From contig CAMCUQ010000004.1 in the NCBI GenBank assembly GCA_945878775.1, positions 1-48,358 of the forward strand: a DNA stretch of 48,358 bases, written 5' to 3'. The translations under genes and the position numbers were made by a program. Positions 24,905-34,196 of this stretch are shown here, piece after piece. This DNA is from Chthonomonas calidirosea (GTDB lineage: Bacteria > Armatimonadota > Chthonomonadetes > Chthonomonadales > Chthonomonadaceae). Position 1 is the stretch's first letter; every line of letters begins with the position of its first letter. A model generated the notes under the pieces. It had not been told where the DNA came from and searched no databases. It saw only the letters and a list, made by a program, of their open reading frames with translations.

Positions 24905-25786
24905 ATGCGGATCGATAGTCATCAACACGTGTTTTGGCATGGGCGCGATGCAGTAGGATTGATCGCGGACATGGATACCTATCATATCGACAAGGCGTGG
25001 TTGCTCAGTTGGGAGGTCTTACCCCACGAGGACGAACGTATCTATCATGGGGTATTGAATCCCGTGAATATCCGCCCCGATGGCACACATTCAGGAATCC
25101 CTCTCAGCGATCTCCTCCGCGCACGTGACGCCTATCCTGATAGATTTATCCTTGGCTACTTTCCGCATCCTCAACATTCTGAAGCACCCAAGCTGTTTGA
25201 ATCTGCGGTAAAAATATATGGAGTACGCGTCTGTGGGGAGTGGAAGTTTCGATTATGCTTCGATGATCCTCGCTGTCTGGAAGTCTATCGTGTGGCAGGA
25301 AAGTTGGGTTGCCCCGTGGTGTTGCATCTTGATGTGCCATACCTTGCCGATGCAACGACGGGGGAGATGCGCTACCAAAAAAATTGGTATGGGGGGACAA
25401 TTGATAACCTAGAACGCGCACTCGATGCCTGCCCAGAGACGACTTTCATAGGGCATGCGCCGGGCTTCTGGCGGGAAATCTCTGGTGATTGCGTTTCCGA
25501 CCCTTCTGCCTACCCCACAGGCCCCCTCATGCCGGGAGGGCGGCTTCATGGGCTTTTTGAAAGACACGGAAATCTCTGCGCGGACCTCTCGGCAGGCTCT
25601 GCACTGAACGCCCTGAAACGTGACCCTGTACACGCGAAAGCATTCGCGATTCGGTTCGCAGACCGCCTGCTTTTTGGGCGTGACTACTATGGTGGCGACC
25701 TGCTCGAATTCCTTGTGAGCCTCGCATTGCCTCAAGAGGTGCAAGAGAAGATATTTTATAAGAATGCCCTACGCCTCGTACCGTAG
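24905..25786 (+). CDS. amidohydrolase-2 family metal-dependent hydrolase
   Basis: 293 aa TIM-barrel hydrolase. The metal residues are in their family places: HQH (His 6, His 8), His 141 in VLHLDV, His 184 in FIGHAP and Asp 260 in LFGRDYYGG. Family members open lactones or decarboxylate small acids in catabolic pathways. A strong AGGAGGAGA site precedes the ATG. It is the first gene of a tight plus-strand set (gaps 11-20 bases) ending with the isochorismatase-like gene at 31624. In this setting a sugar-acid or lactone substrate is likely, but that is inference. Confidence 0.9.
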   Translation: MRIDSHQHVFWHGRDAVGLIADMDTYHIDKAWLLSWEVLPHEDERIYHGVLNPVNIRPDGTHSGIPLSDLLRARDAYPDRFILGYFPHPQHSEAPKLFESAVKIYGVRVCGEWKFRLCFDDPRCLEVYRVAGKLGCPVVLHLDVPYLADATTGEMRYQKNWYGGTIDNLERALDACPETTFIGHAPGFWREISGDCVSDPSAYPTGPLMPGGRLHGLFERHGNLCADLSAGSALNALKRDPVHAKAFAIRFADRLLFGRDYYGGDLLEFLVSLALPQEVQEKIFYKNALRLVP

Positions 25787-25803
25787 CGCAGAGGAGAGAA
25801 CAG

Positions 25804-26697
25804 ATGATTCGTATTGGACTGGTAGATTTCGACACGTCGCACGTTGAGGCGTTCACACAACGCCTCAATCATATCGCTATTGCTGAAAGTGAATGGGTTG
25901 AAGGCGCAAAGGTCGTTGCCGGCTATGCTGGCGTCTCAGAGGTGATGCCTGAGCGCATCCCCGGCTATCGTGCCAAACTCCTCGAATATGGTGTGGAGAT
26001 CGTGGATAGCCCCACTGCCTTGATTGGCAAAGTCGATGCGGTAATGGTGGAATCACAACAGGGCAACAAACATCTTGCACACGCGAAACTCTTTTTGGAA
26101 GCAGGGCTTCCCGTCTTTGTAGACAAGCCCTTCGCTGGCTCATTGGCGGAAGCCCAAGAGATGATAGAGCTAGCGCAAAGGCAGAAGCTTCCGATTATGT
26201 CCTGCTCCTCTTTGCGCTATGACCCTGTTATCACTGCGGCACAGGCGAAGCAGAACGAGCTAGGGAAGCTCTTAAGCGCAGATGTATGGACTCCTGCTGC
26301 CCTCCATGAAGGGAATCCGGGAATGCTTCACTATGGTATTCATGGCGTCGAGATGCTCTATACCCTACTTGGTGTCGGATGCCAGAGCGTCTCGATGGCG
26401 TTTACGGAGCAGAGTGAAGTGGCTTCTGGAATCTGGAAAAGTGGTCATGTTGGCACAGTGCGTGGCATACGTGAAGGCAGTTATGGTCTTGGCTTGGTGG
26501 CACACTACGAAAAAGGGCAGGCAGTATTCCAGGTGGAAGGGGCAGCATTTTATCGCGAGATGCTCAAGGCAGTGGTCAAAATGTTCCAAACAGGCGAAGC
26601 ACCTATCCCTTACAATGAGATGCGCGAGATTATCGCCTTTATCCTCACAGCAGAAGATTCCCGTAAAGCGGGCGGTGTCCCTATAGCACTAGCATAA
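25804..26697 (+). CDS. Gfo/Idh/MocA-family oxidoreductase
   Basis: 297 aa. NAD(P)-dependent sugar dehydrogenase family: a beta-strand/nucleotide site at the start (IGLVDFDTSHVEAF), the family Lys motif as DKPF (107-110), and MLHYGIHGVEMLYTLLG, where a His near the substrate is expected. It oxidises or reduces sugars and inositols in the cytosol. The usual GxGxxG is replaced by GLVDFD, a variation seen in some members. It starts 17 bases after the amidohydrolase and ends 11 bases before the aminotransferase; the pair with the latter suggests making or breaking an amino sugar. An AGAGGAG site lies just before the start. Confidence 0.87.
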   Translation: MIRIGLVDFDTSHVEAFTQRLNHIAIAESEWVEGAKVVAGYAGVSEVMPERIPGYRAKLLEYGVEIVDSPTALIGKVDAVMVESQQGNKHLAHAKLFLEAGLPVFVDKPFAGSLAEAQEMIELAQRQKLPIMSCSSLRYDPVITAAQAKQNELGKLLSADVWTPAALHEGNPGMLHYGIHGVEMLYTLLGVGCQSVSMAFTEQSEVASGIWKSGHVGTVRGIREGSYGLGLVAHYEKGQAVFQVEGAAFYREMLKAVVKMFQTGEAPIPYNEMREIIAFILTAEDSRKAGGVPIALA

Positions 26698-26708
26698 GGA
26701 GCAGAGCG

Positions 26709-27980
26709 ATGAGTGAGAAGCTGGCAATACTAGGCGGTGAGAAATCTGTACTGCTGAAGCCGGAAGACCTCTTTACGTGGCCCATCATCACCCCCGAAGA
26801 TGAAGCGGCAACGCTAGAGGTGCTGCGCCGGGGGGCAATGTCCGATACGGATGTCACCCAAGCGTTTGAGAAAGAGTTTGCAGAGTGGCAAGGGACCACC
26901 TACGCACTGGGTTACTGCAACGGAACCGCGTCGATTCTGGGGGCACTCTTTGGCTGTGGCATAGGGCAAGGTGATGAAGTACTCTGTATCAGTGTGGTCT
27001 ACTGGGCGGCGGTTCTCCCTGTTCGGACTCTGGGCGCAACGCCCGTTTTTGTCGAAATAGACCCGCAAACCCTCTGCATGGACCCAACAGATATTGAACA
27101 CCGGATTACGAAGCGCACGAAAGCCCTGATCGTCGTCCATAACTATGCCCACCATGCCGATCTAGACCCGATTCTGGATGTCGCACGCAAACATGGGCTA
27201 AAACTCATTGAGGATGTCTCTCATGCACAGGGCGGAATGTATAAAGGGCGCAAACTTGGAACCTTTGGGGATGTTGCCGCAATGTCTTTGATGGCAGGAA
27301 AGTCGTTGGCGATAGGTGAAGGGGGTATGCTCGTTACCAACAACACCGAGATTTATGAGCGTGCTATTGCCTACGGTCATTATGAGCGATTCACCTCCGC
27401 CAATATCACCTCCCCAGACCTTCAATGCTATGTTGGGTTGCCATTGGGAGGCGTAAAGCATCGTATGCATCAGCTTTCTAGTGCCGTAGGACGCGTCCAA
27501 CTCCGCGCTTATGATGAGCGGTGCGTTGAGATTCGGCAGGCGATGAACCATTTTTGGGATAAGCTCGAAGGAGTGCCCGGTATCCGTGCCCACCGCGTTG
27601 ATGAAGCCGCAACGGGCAGCACCATGGCAGGATGGTATGGTGCTCACGGACTCTATTGCCCAGAGGAGCTAGGCGGGCTGTCTATCACCCGATTTGCAGA
27701 GGCAGTTCGAGCAGAGGGCGCATCGTGTCAACCCGGAGCTAACCTTCCCCTCCACCAACACCGCCTACTTGGACCGCAACCACCACTGCCCATAAGCGAT
27801 GGTATCGGGAAAAGGACTTTCTTCATTCCTTGGTTCAAAAAATATCAGCCACAAAAGATTGAGGAGTATGCCCGCGCCTATCGGAAGGCGGCAAAGGGTG
27901 CAGAAAAACTTATTGCGGAGGACCCCGGTGATCCTGCAACTCTGGGGAACTTTTCTTCTCGACTAGGCAGGCGCACTTAA
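26709..27980 (+). CDS. DegT/DnrJ/EryC1/StrS-type PLP aminotransferase
   Basis: 423 aa. PLP sugar aminotransferase family: Asp in LIEDVSHAQGG (about 169) pairs with the cofactor, and MSLMAGKSLAIGEGGML (Lys about 198) carries the Schiff-base lysine. Such enzymes transfer an amino group to or from keto sugars using glutamate. A good AAGGAG site sits before the ATG. Together with the Gfo/Idh/MocA enzyme upstream, this fits interconversion of a keto sugar and an amino sugar; here the catabolic direction seems more likely because a lyase gene follows. The substrate is unknown. Confidence 0.92.
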   Translation: MSEKLAILGGEKSVLLKPEDLFTWPIITPEDEAATLEVLRRGAMSDTDVTQAFEKEFAEWQGTTYALGYCNGTASILGALFGCGIGQGDEVLCISVVYWAAVLPVRTLGATPVFVEIDPQTLCMDPTDIEHRITKRTKALIVVHNYAHHADLDPILDVARKHGLKLIEDVSHAQGGMYKGRKLGTFGDVAAMSLMAGKSLAIGEGGMLVTNNTEIYERAIAYGHYERFTSANITSPDLQCYVGLPLGGVKHRMHQLSSAVGRVQLRAYDERCVEIRQAMNHFWDKLEGVPGIRAHRVDEAATGSTMAGWYGAHGLYCPEELGGLSITRFAEAVRAEGASCQPGANLPLHQHRLLGPQPPLPISDGIGKRTFFIPWFKKYQPQKIEEYARAYRKAAKGAEKLIAEDPGDPATLGNFSSRLGRRT

Positions 27981-28000
27981 CATGATGAGGAGGACGGAAC

Positions 28001-30820
28001 TTGAATATGCAAACGTTGGGGATATGCTTGGTAGTATCGGCACTTTTTCTTACGATAACTGTGCCTAGCCCCTCTTCCGAGATTCCAGACAGAATGGGAA
28101 GCGTCTTTTTGTCTCCCCAACTCATACAAAGGGCGCGTAAGAACGCCTTGAAGAGTCCCTATGCCACTGCCATGCGAGATGAACTCGTAGCGGCAGCCAA
28201 GCCCTGGCTTGCCTACACCGATGAGCAACTCTGGGAAATGATGTTTGGCAACACCATTAAACGCTCATGGATGGTCTGGTCTAATGGCTACTGCCCTGCT
28301 TGTCGTAAAGGGGTTCCCATGTATACTTGGGTGATGGACCCCCACCAACACCGCTGGAAAGTGCGCTGTCCTCATTGCCGTGAACAGTTTCCAAAGAACG
28401 ATTTTGAACGCTTCTACCGTTCTGGTCTCGATTCGCACCATGTGTTCGATCCCCAACGTGCCGACCGCTCCCTTCTCTACAATAAGGAACATCCTGACCC
28501 CAAAGACCCTTTGTACACCTTCGGCGTCGATGATGGCGAAGGCTATGTGGCGGAGGGAAACCGCTGGCGGTTTATTGGAGCGTACCTGATTTATGGGCAG
28601 TGGAAGCAACTCGTACAAGGGGGCATTCTCCGACTAGCGGCGGCTTATGCCGTGACGGGTGATGCTCAGTACGCGCATCGTGCAGGGGTTTTGCTGGATC
28701 GTGTGGCGGACCTTTATCCCTCTCATGACTTTGGGAAGCAAGGGGTTATGTACGAGGGAGCACCGCGCTCTGGGTACGTCTCCACATGGCATGATGCTTG
28801 CATTGAGACTCGCCAGATGGCTTTTGCCTATGACATGGTGCGGGAGGCGTTGAGGAAGGATGCTGCGCTAGCAACTTTTTTGGCAGAGAAGGCGAAACGC
28901 TACTCCCTTCCTGCACAAAAAACGACCCCTGCCGAGGTTCTCCAAAATATTGAGAATGGTATCCTCCGTGACCCACAAAAGAATCTCGACCGAATCTATT
29001 GTAACTACCCGCAAACGGAGATGACCGTCGCGATTCTCAAAAGTGTGCTGAACGAACCGCAAGGGCGCGAGCAGGCACGGGCTATTCTAGGAGAGGTCAT
29101 CGAGAAGTCTGCATCCGTCGATGGTATTACCGGCGAGAAAGGCTTGACGGGCTACGCGGTCTTTGCGACAGCCAATATCGCCACAGTCTTGGCAACCTAT
29201 GGGCGCACCGACCCCACGTTTCTGAAAGAGCTACTGCACAAACACCCGCGCCTTGCCGAAATGTTTCGGTTTCATATTGATGTTTGGTGTGGGCAACGCT
29301 ACTACCCGCGTATCGGAGACTGTGGCAGTTTTGCCCAACCCGATCTCAACTACGCCGCCATAAACTTCACAAAGCACCCTGGTGTAGAGCCTTCCATGTA
29401 CGCCTTTCTCTGGCAGCTCTATGAGATCACCCGTGACCCCGCATTCGTGCAGGTGCTCTACCATGCAAATGGGGATAAAACAGAGGGGCTACCCTACGAT
29501 ATGTTTGCCACAAACCCCGTCCAGTTTCAAGAGCGAGTTGCGAAGGTGATCTCAAGACACGGCTCCCTTCCAAAAGCCCGTAGCACAAATAAACAAGAGT
29601 GGCATTTAGCGATCCTGAAGGGTGGCACAGATACGCATCAGCGTGCGCTTTGGCTCGACTACGACTCTGGAGGTTACCACTCCCATGCTGATGGGCTAAA
29701 TATCGGGCTGTTCGCCTACGGGCTAGACCTCTTGCCAGATTTCGGCTATCCCCCTGTACAGTTTGGAGGATGGGGTGCCCCCCGCGCCGTCTGGTATACA
29801 ATGACGGCGGCACACAATACCGTCGTTGTAGATGGGAAAAACCAGCGAAGCCATGCTAGCTCCGTGAAGAAGCGTGAAGGCTACGAGGGACAGCCTGCGG
29901 GCAAAACAACCCTCTGGGCAGATGGCAAGACGGTGCGTGCCGTCCGCGCAGAGGCTCCCAACCTCTATGAATTGGCGCAGTATGAACGCATGGTGGCAAT
30001 GGCAGATGTTTCCGAAGAGGAGTTCTACGTGTTCGATCTTTTCCGCATTCGCGGCGGGACGGATCATGCTCGAATGACCTATAGTAGCTTTGGGAGTGTC
30101 ACAGCCACAGGATTGACGCTACAGGCTGCACCCGATTATGGACACAAAACCCAACTGCGCCATTTCCGTACCGATCTCGCCCCATCACACGGCTGGAATG
30201 TGGATTGGAAGATAGAGGATCGACTGCACTTGCTCCCGGCAGGAACCGATATTCATCTCCGCCTTAATGACCTGACGGAAGATACCGAGGCTTCGTTGGC
30301 AGAAGGGTGGATCAACGCAAATGGCTATAACAGTGATGATGGAGAGTGGATTCCATGTGTTATGACGCGTCGCCGAACCGATAAGGGAACGCTCGCGTCG
30401 GATTTTGTCAGTGTGATACAGCCCTATAAAACGAGACCCTTCCTCACCTCCGTGCGGCGGATTGCCTCTCCAAAAGGCAGTGTTATAGCCGAAATTGGTC
30501 TTGTTGATGGACGCCAAGACCTCTGGCTCGCCACAAACCCAAACGAAAAACAGACCGCCCTTTCGGTGGGATGGAACTTAAAATTCACAGGCGACCTTGC
30601 CTTCTTGCGTCGCAATGCAGAGGGGAATTTGCAGGATATTGCGGTCTATCGAGGACAATCTCTGGCGGTTGGTACATGGGAGTTCATCTTTGCTCCAGGG
30701 GTAGGCTTTGTGGAGCTTCACCTCGAAAAGGAAGAGGTCTTCTTGCGTTCTGGAGCGCGTGAGGCACTCCTTCATGTTCTGAAGAATGGCAAAACAGTTC
30801 GACTACGCACACAAAAATAG
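28001..30820 (+). CDS. exported heparinase II/III-family polysaccharide lyase
   Basis: 939 aa. An N-terminal signal (hydrophobic to about residue 25) sends it out of the cytosol. Two CxxC pairs (CPAC near 99 and CPHC near 126) form an early zinc-binding site, seen in some members of this family. An alpha/alpha toroid region follows, then the lyase core GGYHSHADGLNIGLFAYG (His 560 and 562, Tyr 559), which matches the catalytic Tyr/His region, and a beta-sandwich. It should cut uronic-acid-containing polysaccharides by beta-elimination. The start is TTG 28001, because GAGGAGG lies 7 bases upstream; the ATG at 28007 is a weaker alternative. It is the fourth gene of its operon. The actual glycan (heparin, alginate, other) is unknown. 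Confidence 0.9.
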   Translation: MNMQTLGICLVVSALFLTITVPSPSSEIPDRMGSVFLSPQLIQRARKNALKSPYATAMRDELVAAAKPWLAYTDEQLWEMMFGNTIKRSWMVWSNGYCPACRKGVPMYTWVMDPHQHRWKVRCPHCREQFPKNDFERFYRSGLDSHHVFDPQRADRSLLYNKEHPDPKDPLYTFGVDDGEGYVAEGNRWRFIGAYLIYGQWKQLVQGGILRLAAAYAVTGDAQYAHRAGVLLDRVADLYPSHDFGKQGVMYEGAPRSGYVSTWHDACIETRQMAFAYDMVREALRKDAALATFLAEKAKRYSLPAQKTTPAEVLQNIENGILRDPQKNLDRIYCNYPQTEMTVAILKSVLNEPQGREQARAILGEVIEKSASVDGITGEKGLTGYAVFATANIATVLATYGRTDPTFLKELLHKHPRLAEMFRFHIDVWCGQRYYPRIGDCGSFAQPDLNYAAINFTKHPGVEPSMYAFLWQLYEITRDPAFVQVLYHANGDKTEGLPYDMFATNPVQFQERVAKVISRHGSLPKARSTNKQEWHLAILKGGTDTHQRALWLDYDSGGYHSHADGLNIGLFAYGLDLLPDFGYPPVQFGGWGAPRAVWYTMTAAHNTVVVDGKNQRSHASSVKKREGYEGQPAGKTTLWADGKTVRAVRAEAPNLYELAQYERMVAMADVSEEEFYVFDLFRIRGGTDHARMTYSSFGSVTATGLTLQAAPDYGHKTQLRHFRTDLAPSHGWNVDWKIEDRLHLLPAGTDIHLRLNDLTEDTEASLAEGWINANGYNSDDGEWIPCVMTRRRTDKGTLASDFVSVIQPYKTRPFLTSVRRIASPKGSVIAEIGLVDGRQDLWLATNPNEKQTALSVGWNLKFTGDLAFLRRNAEGNLQDIAVYRGQSLAVGTWEFIFAPGVGFVELHLEKEEVFLRSGAREALLHVLKNGKTVRLRTQK

Positions 30821-30832
30821 GGAGGTTCTGCC

Positions 30833-31624
30833 GTGCGCGCCAATTACTACCAACAGTTTGATGCAGACTTTGAAAAAGAGGTTCCCGCAGAGGGGTACGG
30901 TGGTTGGAAGACCACCGAGTTAGCGATTGAACCAGAACACACCGCTCTGGTCGTCATGCACGCGTGGGAGACAGGAACCCGTGAGGAGTACCCCGGTTGG
31001 CACCGTGCTGTTGAGTATATGCCCCGCGCCACAGAGGTCTCCCGCACCGTCTTTCCCAAGCTCCTCTCCGCTGTTCGTCAGTCCCAAATGCCCCTCTTTC
31101 ATGTGGTGGGCGGAGGCAAATACTATCAACATCTCCCTGGCTATCTGCATGCTGCCGAGATAGCAGAGACATCCCCCACCCCACCAGAGAGCATCCAGAG
31201 TTCTGCGGGATCAGAGAGGTTGCGTCGCTTCCGCTCAGAAAATGTCTTTGTGGGTCGGCACAATGCGAACGATGTTGAACTCGGATTCGCCAAGCTCGAC
31301 TTCACACCAGAGGCGCGCCCAATCGGTACGGAAGGCATCGCAGAGAACGCCCGCCAGCTATTCGCGCTTTGTAAGGAGTCGGGCATCAACCATTTGGTGT
31401 ATGTGGGCTTTGCCCTCAACTGGTGTCTGCTTCTCTCCCCAGGCGGCATGGCGGATATGAGCAAGCACGGTCTGCTCTGCTCCACAATTCGGCAGGCGAC
31501 CACTGCCGTAGAAAACCGAGAGACCGCCCGTGAAGAGGTGTGCAAGGAGATAGCACTCTGGCGCGTGGCTCTTGCGTTCGGATTTGTGTTCGATCTGGAG
31601 GACTTTCTGGTAGGGCTAAAGTAG
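30833..31624 (+). CDS. isochorismatase-fold cysteine hydrolase-like protein with altered catalytic residues
   Basis: 263 aa with the isochorismatase/nicotinamidase layout: a beta-strand TALVVMHAWE where the usual Asp of (V/I)D is His 43; a middle strand NVFVGRHN where the usual Lys is Arg 142; and VYVGFALNWC, where the nucleophile Cys 198 is present. The Asp-Lys-Cys triad is thus changed in two of three positions, so normal amidase or hydrolase chemistry is uncertain. It begins with GTG 30833 after GGAGG, 12 bases past the heparinase gene, and is the last gene of the operon. No close known function was recognised. A role in removing a sugar-linked nitrogen or ester is a guess. Confidence 0.72.
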   Translation: MRANYYQQFDADFEKEVPAEGYGGWKTTELAIEPEHTALVVMHAWETGTREEYPGWHRAVEYMPRATEVSRTVFPKLLSAVRQSQMPLFHVVGGGKYYQHLPGYLHAAEIAETSPTPPESIQSSAGSERLRRFRSENVFVGRHNANDVELGFAKLDFTPEARPIGTEGIAENARQLFALCKESGINHLVYVGFALNWCLLLSPGGMADMSKHGLLCSTIRQATTAVENRETAREEVCKEIALWRVALAFGFVFDLEDFLVGLK

Positions 31625-31695
31625 AGTCCAGAAGCAAGCGACTCCCGCACAAAAACAGAGCCTCTATTGGGAGTGAATACTCCGAAGCAACCTTT

Positions 31696-32670
31696 TCAGA
31701 ACCACTTGATGCGCTTGAAAAACCAGACCAGTATCATAGAGACAACCCCCATCGTCGCCAGAGCGATATAGTAACCATACTGTGTCTTCAGCTCCGGCAT
31801 ATTCTGAAAGTTCATGCCATAGATACCCGTGATGAGGGCTGCACTCATCATAATGGTGGAGATGCCCGTCATCGTCTTCATCACCTGATTCAGGTGGTTG
31901 CTGGTCTGAGCCATCATGGCTTCGAGGACTCCTGAAACAATATCACGATGCAAATCCACCTGCTCCACTTGTCGTAGCAGGTGATCGTAGACATCTTGAA
32001 AATAGAGGCGCATTGTGGCAGGAATGAGCGTCTGATCGGAGCGAATGAGTTGATTGAGCATATCCCGCATGGGCGCAATAGATTGTCGTAACAGCAGGAG
32101 TTTCTTCTTCATGCGAAGCGCTGGGGCAATGTCTATATTGCCTGTGGTAGTGTATATCGTGGTTTCAAGCTCATCGATCTCTGCATCGATCTGATCTATG
32201 GCGGGAAAGAAGTCGTCCACAATGGTATCGAGGAGTTCGTAGAGGAGAAAAGCGGGCTGATTAGAGAGCATTTCGGGATGCTCTTGCCAGCGTCGGCGCG
32301 TCTCTCCCAGCGGAATGCAATGGTTCTGATGGATCGTAACCAGATAGTTTGCCCCCAGAAAAATGTCTATTTCGTCTGTCACATCTGGGATATTGTTTGT
32401 AGCACTCTGGAATCCTACCCAAGCACGCAGGCTCAGAAAAAGGTAGCCTTCATACTGATCCAACTTTGATTGCTGTCGTTGCATTCGAGCGTCTTCCATG
32501 GCAAGAGGGTGGAAATGGAATTGCTCCTCTAAAAGGTTCCAATCCTCTTCTGTAGGCGTCTCCACATCTACCCAAACAGTAGGATGCCCCGCACCAATAG
32601 CCTCTTTTATGAGCGCAGGATTCGCGTTGCATTGCACTTTGTTTTCTTGGCAGATATTCACACTAATCAT
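31696..32670 (-). CDS. corA: CorA-type magnesium/divalent cation transporter
   Basis: 324 aa. A long cytosolic N-terminal domain, then a helix into the membrane near 265-283 followed by the ion-selectivity motif YGMNF (284-288) and a second membrane helix (about 299-318), ending in basic residues. It works as a pentamer in the cytoplasmic membrane and takes up Mg2+ (also Co2+ or Ni2+ in some members). Length is normal. It is convergent with the isochorismatase-like gene and is followed by nothing with a related job; the DUF1501 gene lies upstream on the same strand, 104 bases away. Confidence 0.95.
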   Translation of the reverse strand: MISVNICQENKVQCNANPALIKEAIGAGHPTVWVDVETPTEEDWNLLEEQFHFHPLAMEDARMQRQQSKLDQYEGYLFLSLRAWVGFQSATNNIPDVTDEIDIFLGANYLVTIHQNHCIPLGETRRRWQEHPEMLSNQPAFLLYELLDTIVDDFFPAIDQIDAEIDELETTIYTTTGNIDIAPALRMKKKLLLLRQSIAPMRDMLNQLIRSDQTLIPATMRLYFQDVYDHLLRQVEQVDLHRDIVSGVLEAMMAQTSNHLNQVMKTMTGISTIMMSAALITGIYGMNFQNMPELKTQYGYYIALATMGVVSMILVWFFKRIKWF

Positions 32671-32773
32671 TGCTTCGTTGCACCTATCTGTATCTCAGAG
32701 TTCCCACCCTTTTGTTTTGGCACGCAAGATGCGGAGCAGTTTCTCTCTTCATTCCCAAAAAGTAGACTGCCAC

Positions 32774-34189
32774 TCAGACGAGTTTTTGAATCACCTGCCC
32801 CGCAAAGTCTGTGAGGCGTTCATTCCGCCCGTTGTGCAGAAAAGTGAGTTGACGATGATTCAGCCCAAGAAGGTGTAGGATCGTGGCGTGAATGTCCCGG
32901 ATATGAACAGGGTCTTGCACCACTCGATAGCCAATTTCGTCGGTTGCGCCAAATACAGTACCCGCCTTCACACCACCCCCCGCCATCCACATCGTAAAGC
33001 CGTTGGGGTTATGATCACGCCCCTTGCCGTTTTGAGAAACCGGCGTCCGCCCAAACTCACTCCCCCAGATAACGAGCGTGCTTTCCAAGAGACCACGCCG
33101 CTTCAAGTCTTTCAATAGCCCAGCAATCGGTTTATCGGTCATCCCTGCCATCTTGCCGTGGTTCTCTAGCATGTTATCGTGTGCATCCCATTGTACACTG
33201 ACGGGACCTCCGCCAGAATAGAGCTGCACAAAACGAACCCCTCGCTCTACCAACCTCCGTGCCAACAGACAGCGCGTCCCAAACTCTGCGCTCTTTGCAT
33301 CATCCAAGCCGTAGAGGGTTTTAGTCTCCGCCGTCTCTCGTCGCACATCTATCGCTTCAGGGGCAGACTGTTGCATACGGAAGGCGAGTTCGTAGGAGGC
33401 GATGCGGGCAGAGAGATCGGTTCCATCTGGCGTTAGAGTCTGCTCATTCATCTCCTTCACATAGTCCAAAAGACGCCTCTGCTGCTCTCTGCTCATTCCG
33501 GCAGGAGGCTTGAGGTGCAGAATAGGAGAGGAGCCACTCCTCAGTATCGTTCCCTGATGCACAGCGGGCAGATAAGCGGAATCCCACATAGGAGAACCCC
33601 CTTCCGGTAGCCCCTCTGGCTGAGGCAAAACACAGAAAGCGGGCAGATTCTTGCTTGCGCTCCCAAGCCCATACGTCACCCAACTCCCCATAGAGGGGTG
33701 TCCCATAGTCGTGCGCCCCGACATCATTTGATACATGGCGGGGGCATGAACAAAACTCTCGGTATAACAGGATCGGATAACCGCAAGGTCGTCTGCACAG
33801 GTAGCGATATGGGGAAACAGATCGGAGACCTCGATCCCAGACTGCCCACGCTTAGCAAATTTCCATGCACTCCCCAACAGCGGAGTCCCTGCCGTGAGGA
33901 ACTGGCTCTTAATGGTGGAGCCAAAACTCTTCGGCATGGGCTGTCCTTGCAATCGCTCTAGCTCCGGCTTAGGGTCGAATGTCTCCATTTGACTGGGTCC
34001 CCCCACCATATAGAGGAAAATGACAGACTTCGCGGCTTTGCGTGGCTCTGGTTTCAATTTTCGGTCTTGTGCATCGGCTTCTTCGGCAAGCAGTGAAGCC
34101 AATGCAAGACCACCAAAGCCGCTTCCTGCCCGAAGCAGGAGATCACGACGTGAATAGGCAAGTGGGAGAGAGTTGTTGTGTTCGTTCAT
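32774..34189 (-). CDS. Tat-exported DUF1501 protein (alkaline-phosphatase-like fold)
   Basis: 471 aa. A twin-arginine signal ([10 protein letters not shown], about 14-23) precedes a hydrophobic stretch, so it is exported folded. The rest matches DUF1501 proteins: [19 protein letters not shown] (about 55-73), [19 protein letters not shown], and [20 protein letters not shown] near the C-terminus, which carry the metal-binding Asp/His residues of the alkaline phosphatase superfamily. In this family the genes usually follow a DUF1549/DUF1553 gene, as here (7 bases apart). Enzymatic role is not known; sulfatase or phosphatase-like activity is suspected. A second copy of the family is at 46750-48228. 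Confidence 0.92.
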   Translation of the reverse strand: MNEHNNSLPLAYSRRDLLLRAGSGFGGLALASLLAEEADAQDRKLKPEPRKAAKSVIFLYMVGGPSQMETFDPKPELERLQGQPMPKSFGSTIKSQFLTAGTPLLGSAWKFAKRGQSGIEVSDLFPHIATCADDLAVIRSCYTESFVHAPAMYQMMSGRTTMGHPSMGSWVTYGLGSASKNLPAFCVLPQPEGLPEGGSPMWDSAYLPAVHQGTILRSGSSPILHLKPPAGMSREQQRRLLDYVKEMNEQTLTPDGTDLSARIASYELAFRMQQSAPEAIDVRRETAETKTLYGLDDAKSAEFGTRCLLARRLVERGVRFVQLYSGGGPVSVQWDAHDNMLENHGKMAGMTDKPIAGLLKDLKRRGLLESTLVIWGSEFGRTPVSQNGKGRDHNPNGFTMWMAGGGVKAGTVFGATDEIGYRVVQDPVHIRDIHATILHLLGLNHRQLTFLHNGRNERLTDFAGQVIQKLV

Positions 34190-34196
34190 TTTTGCC

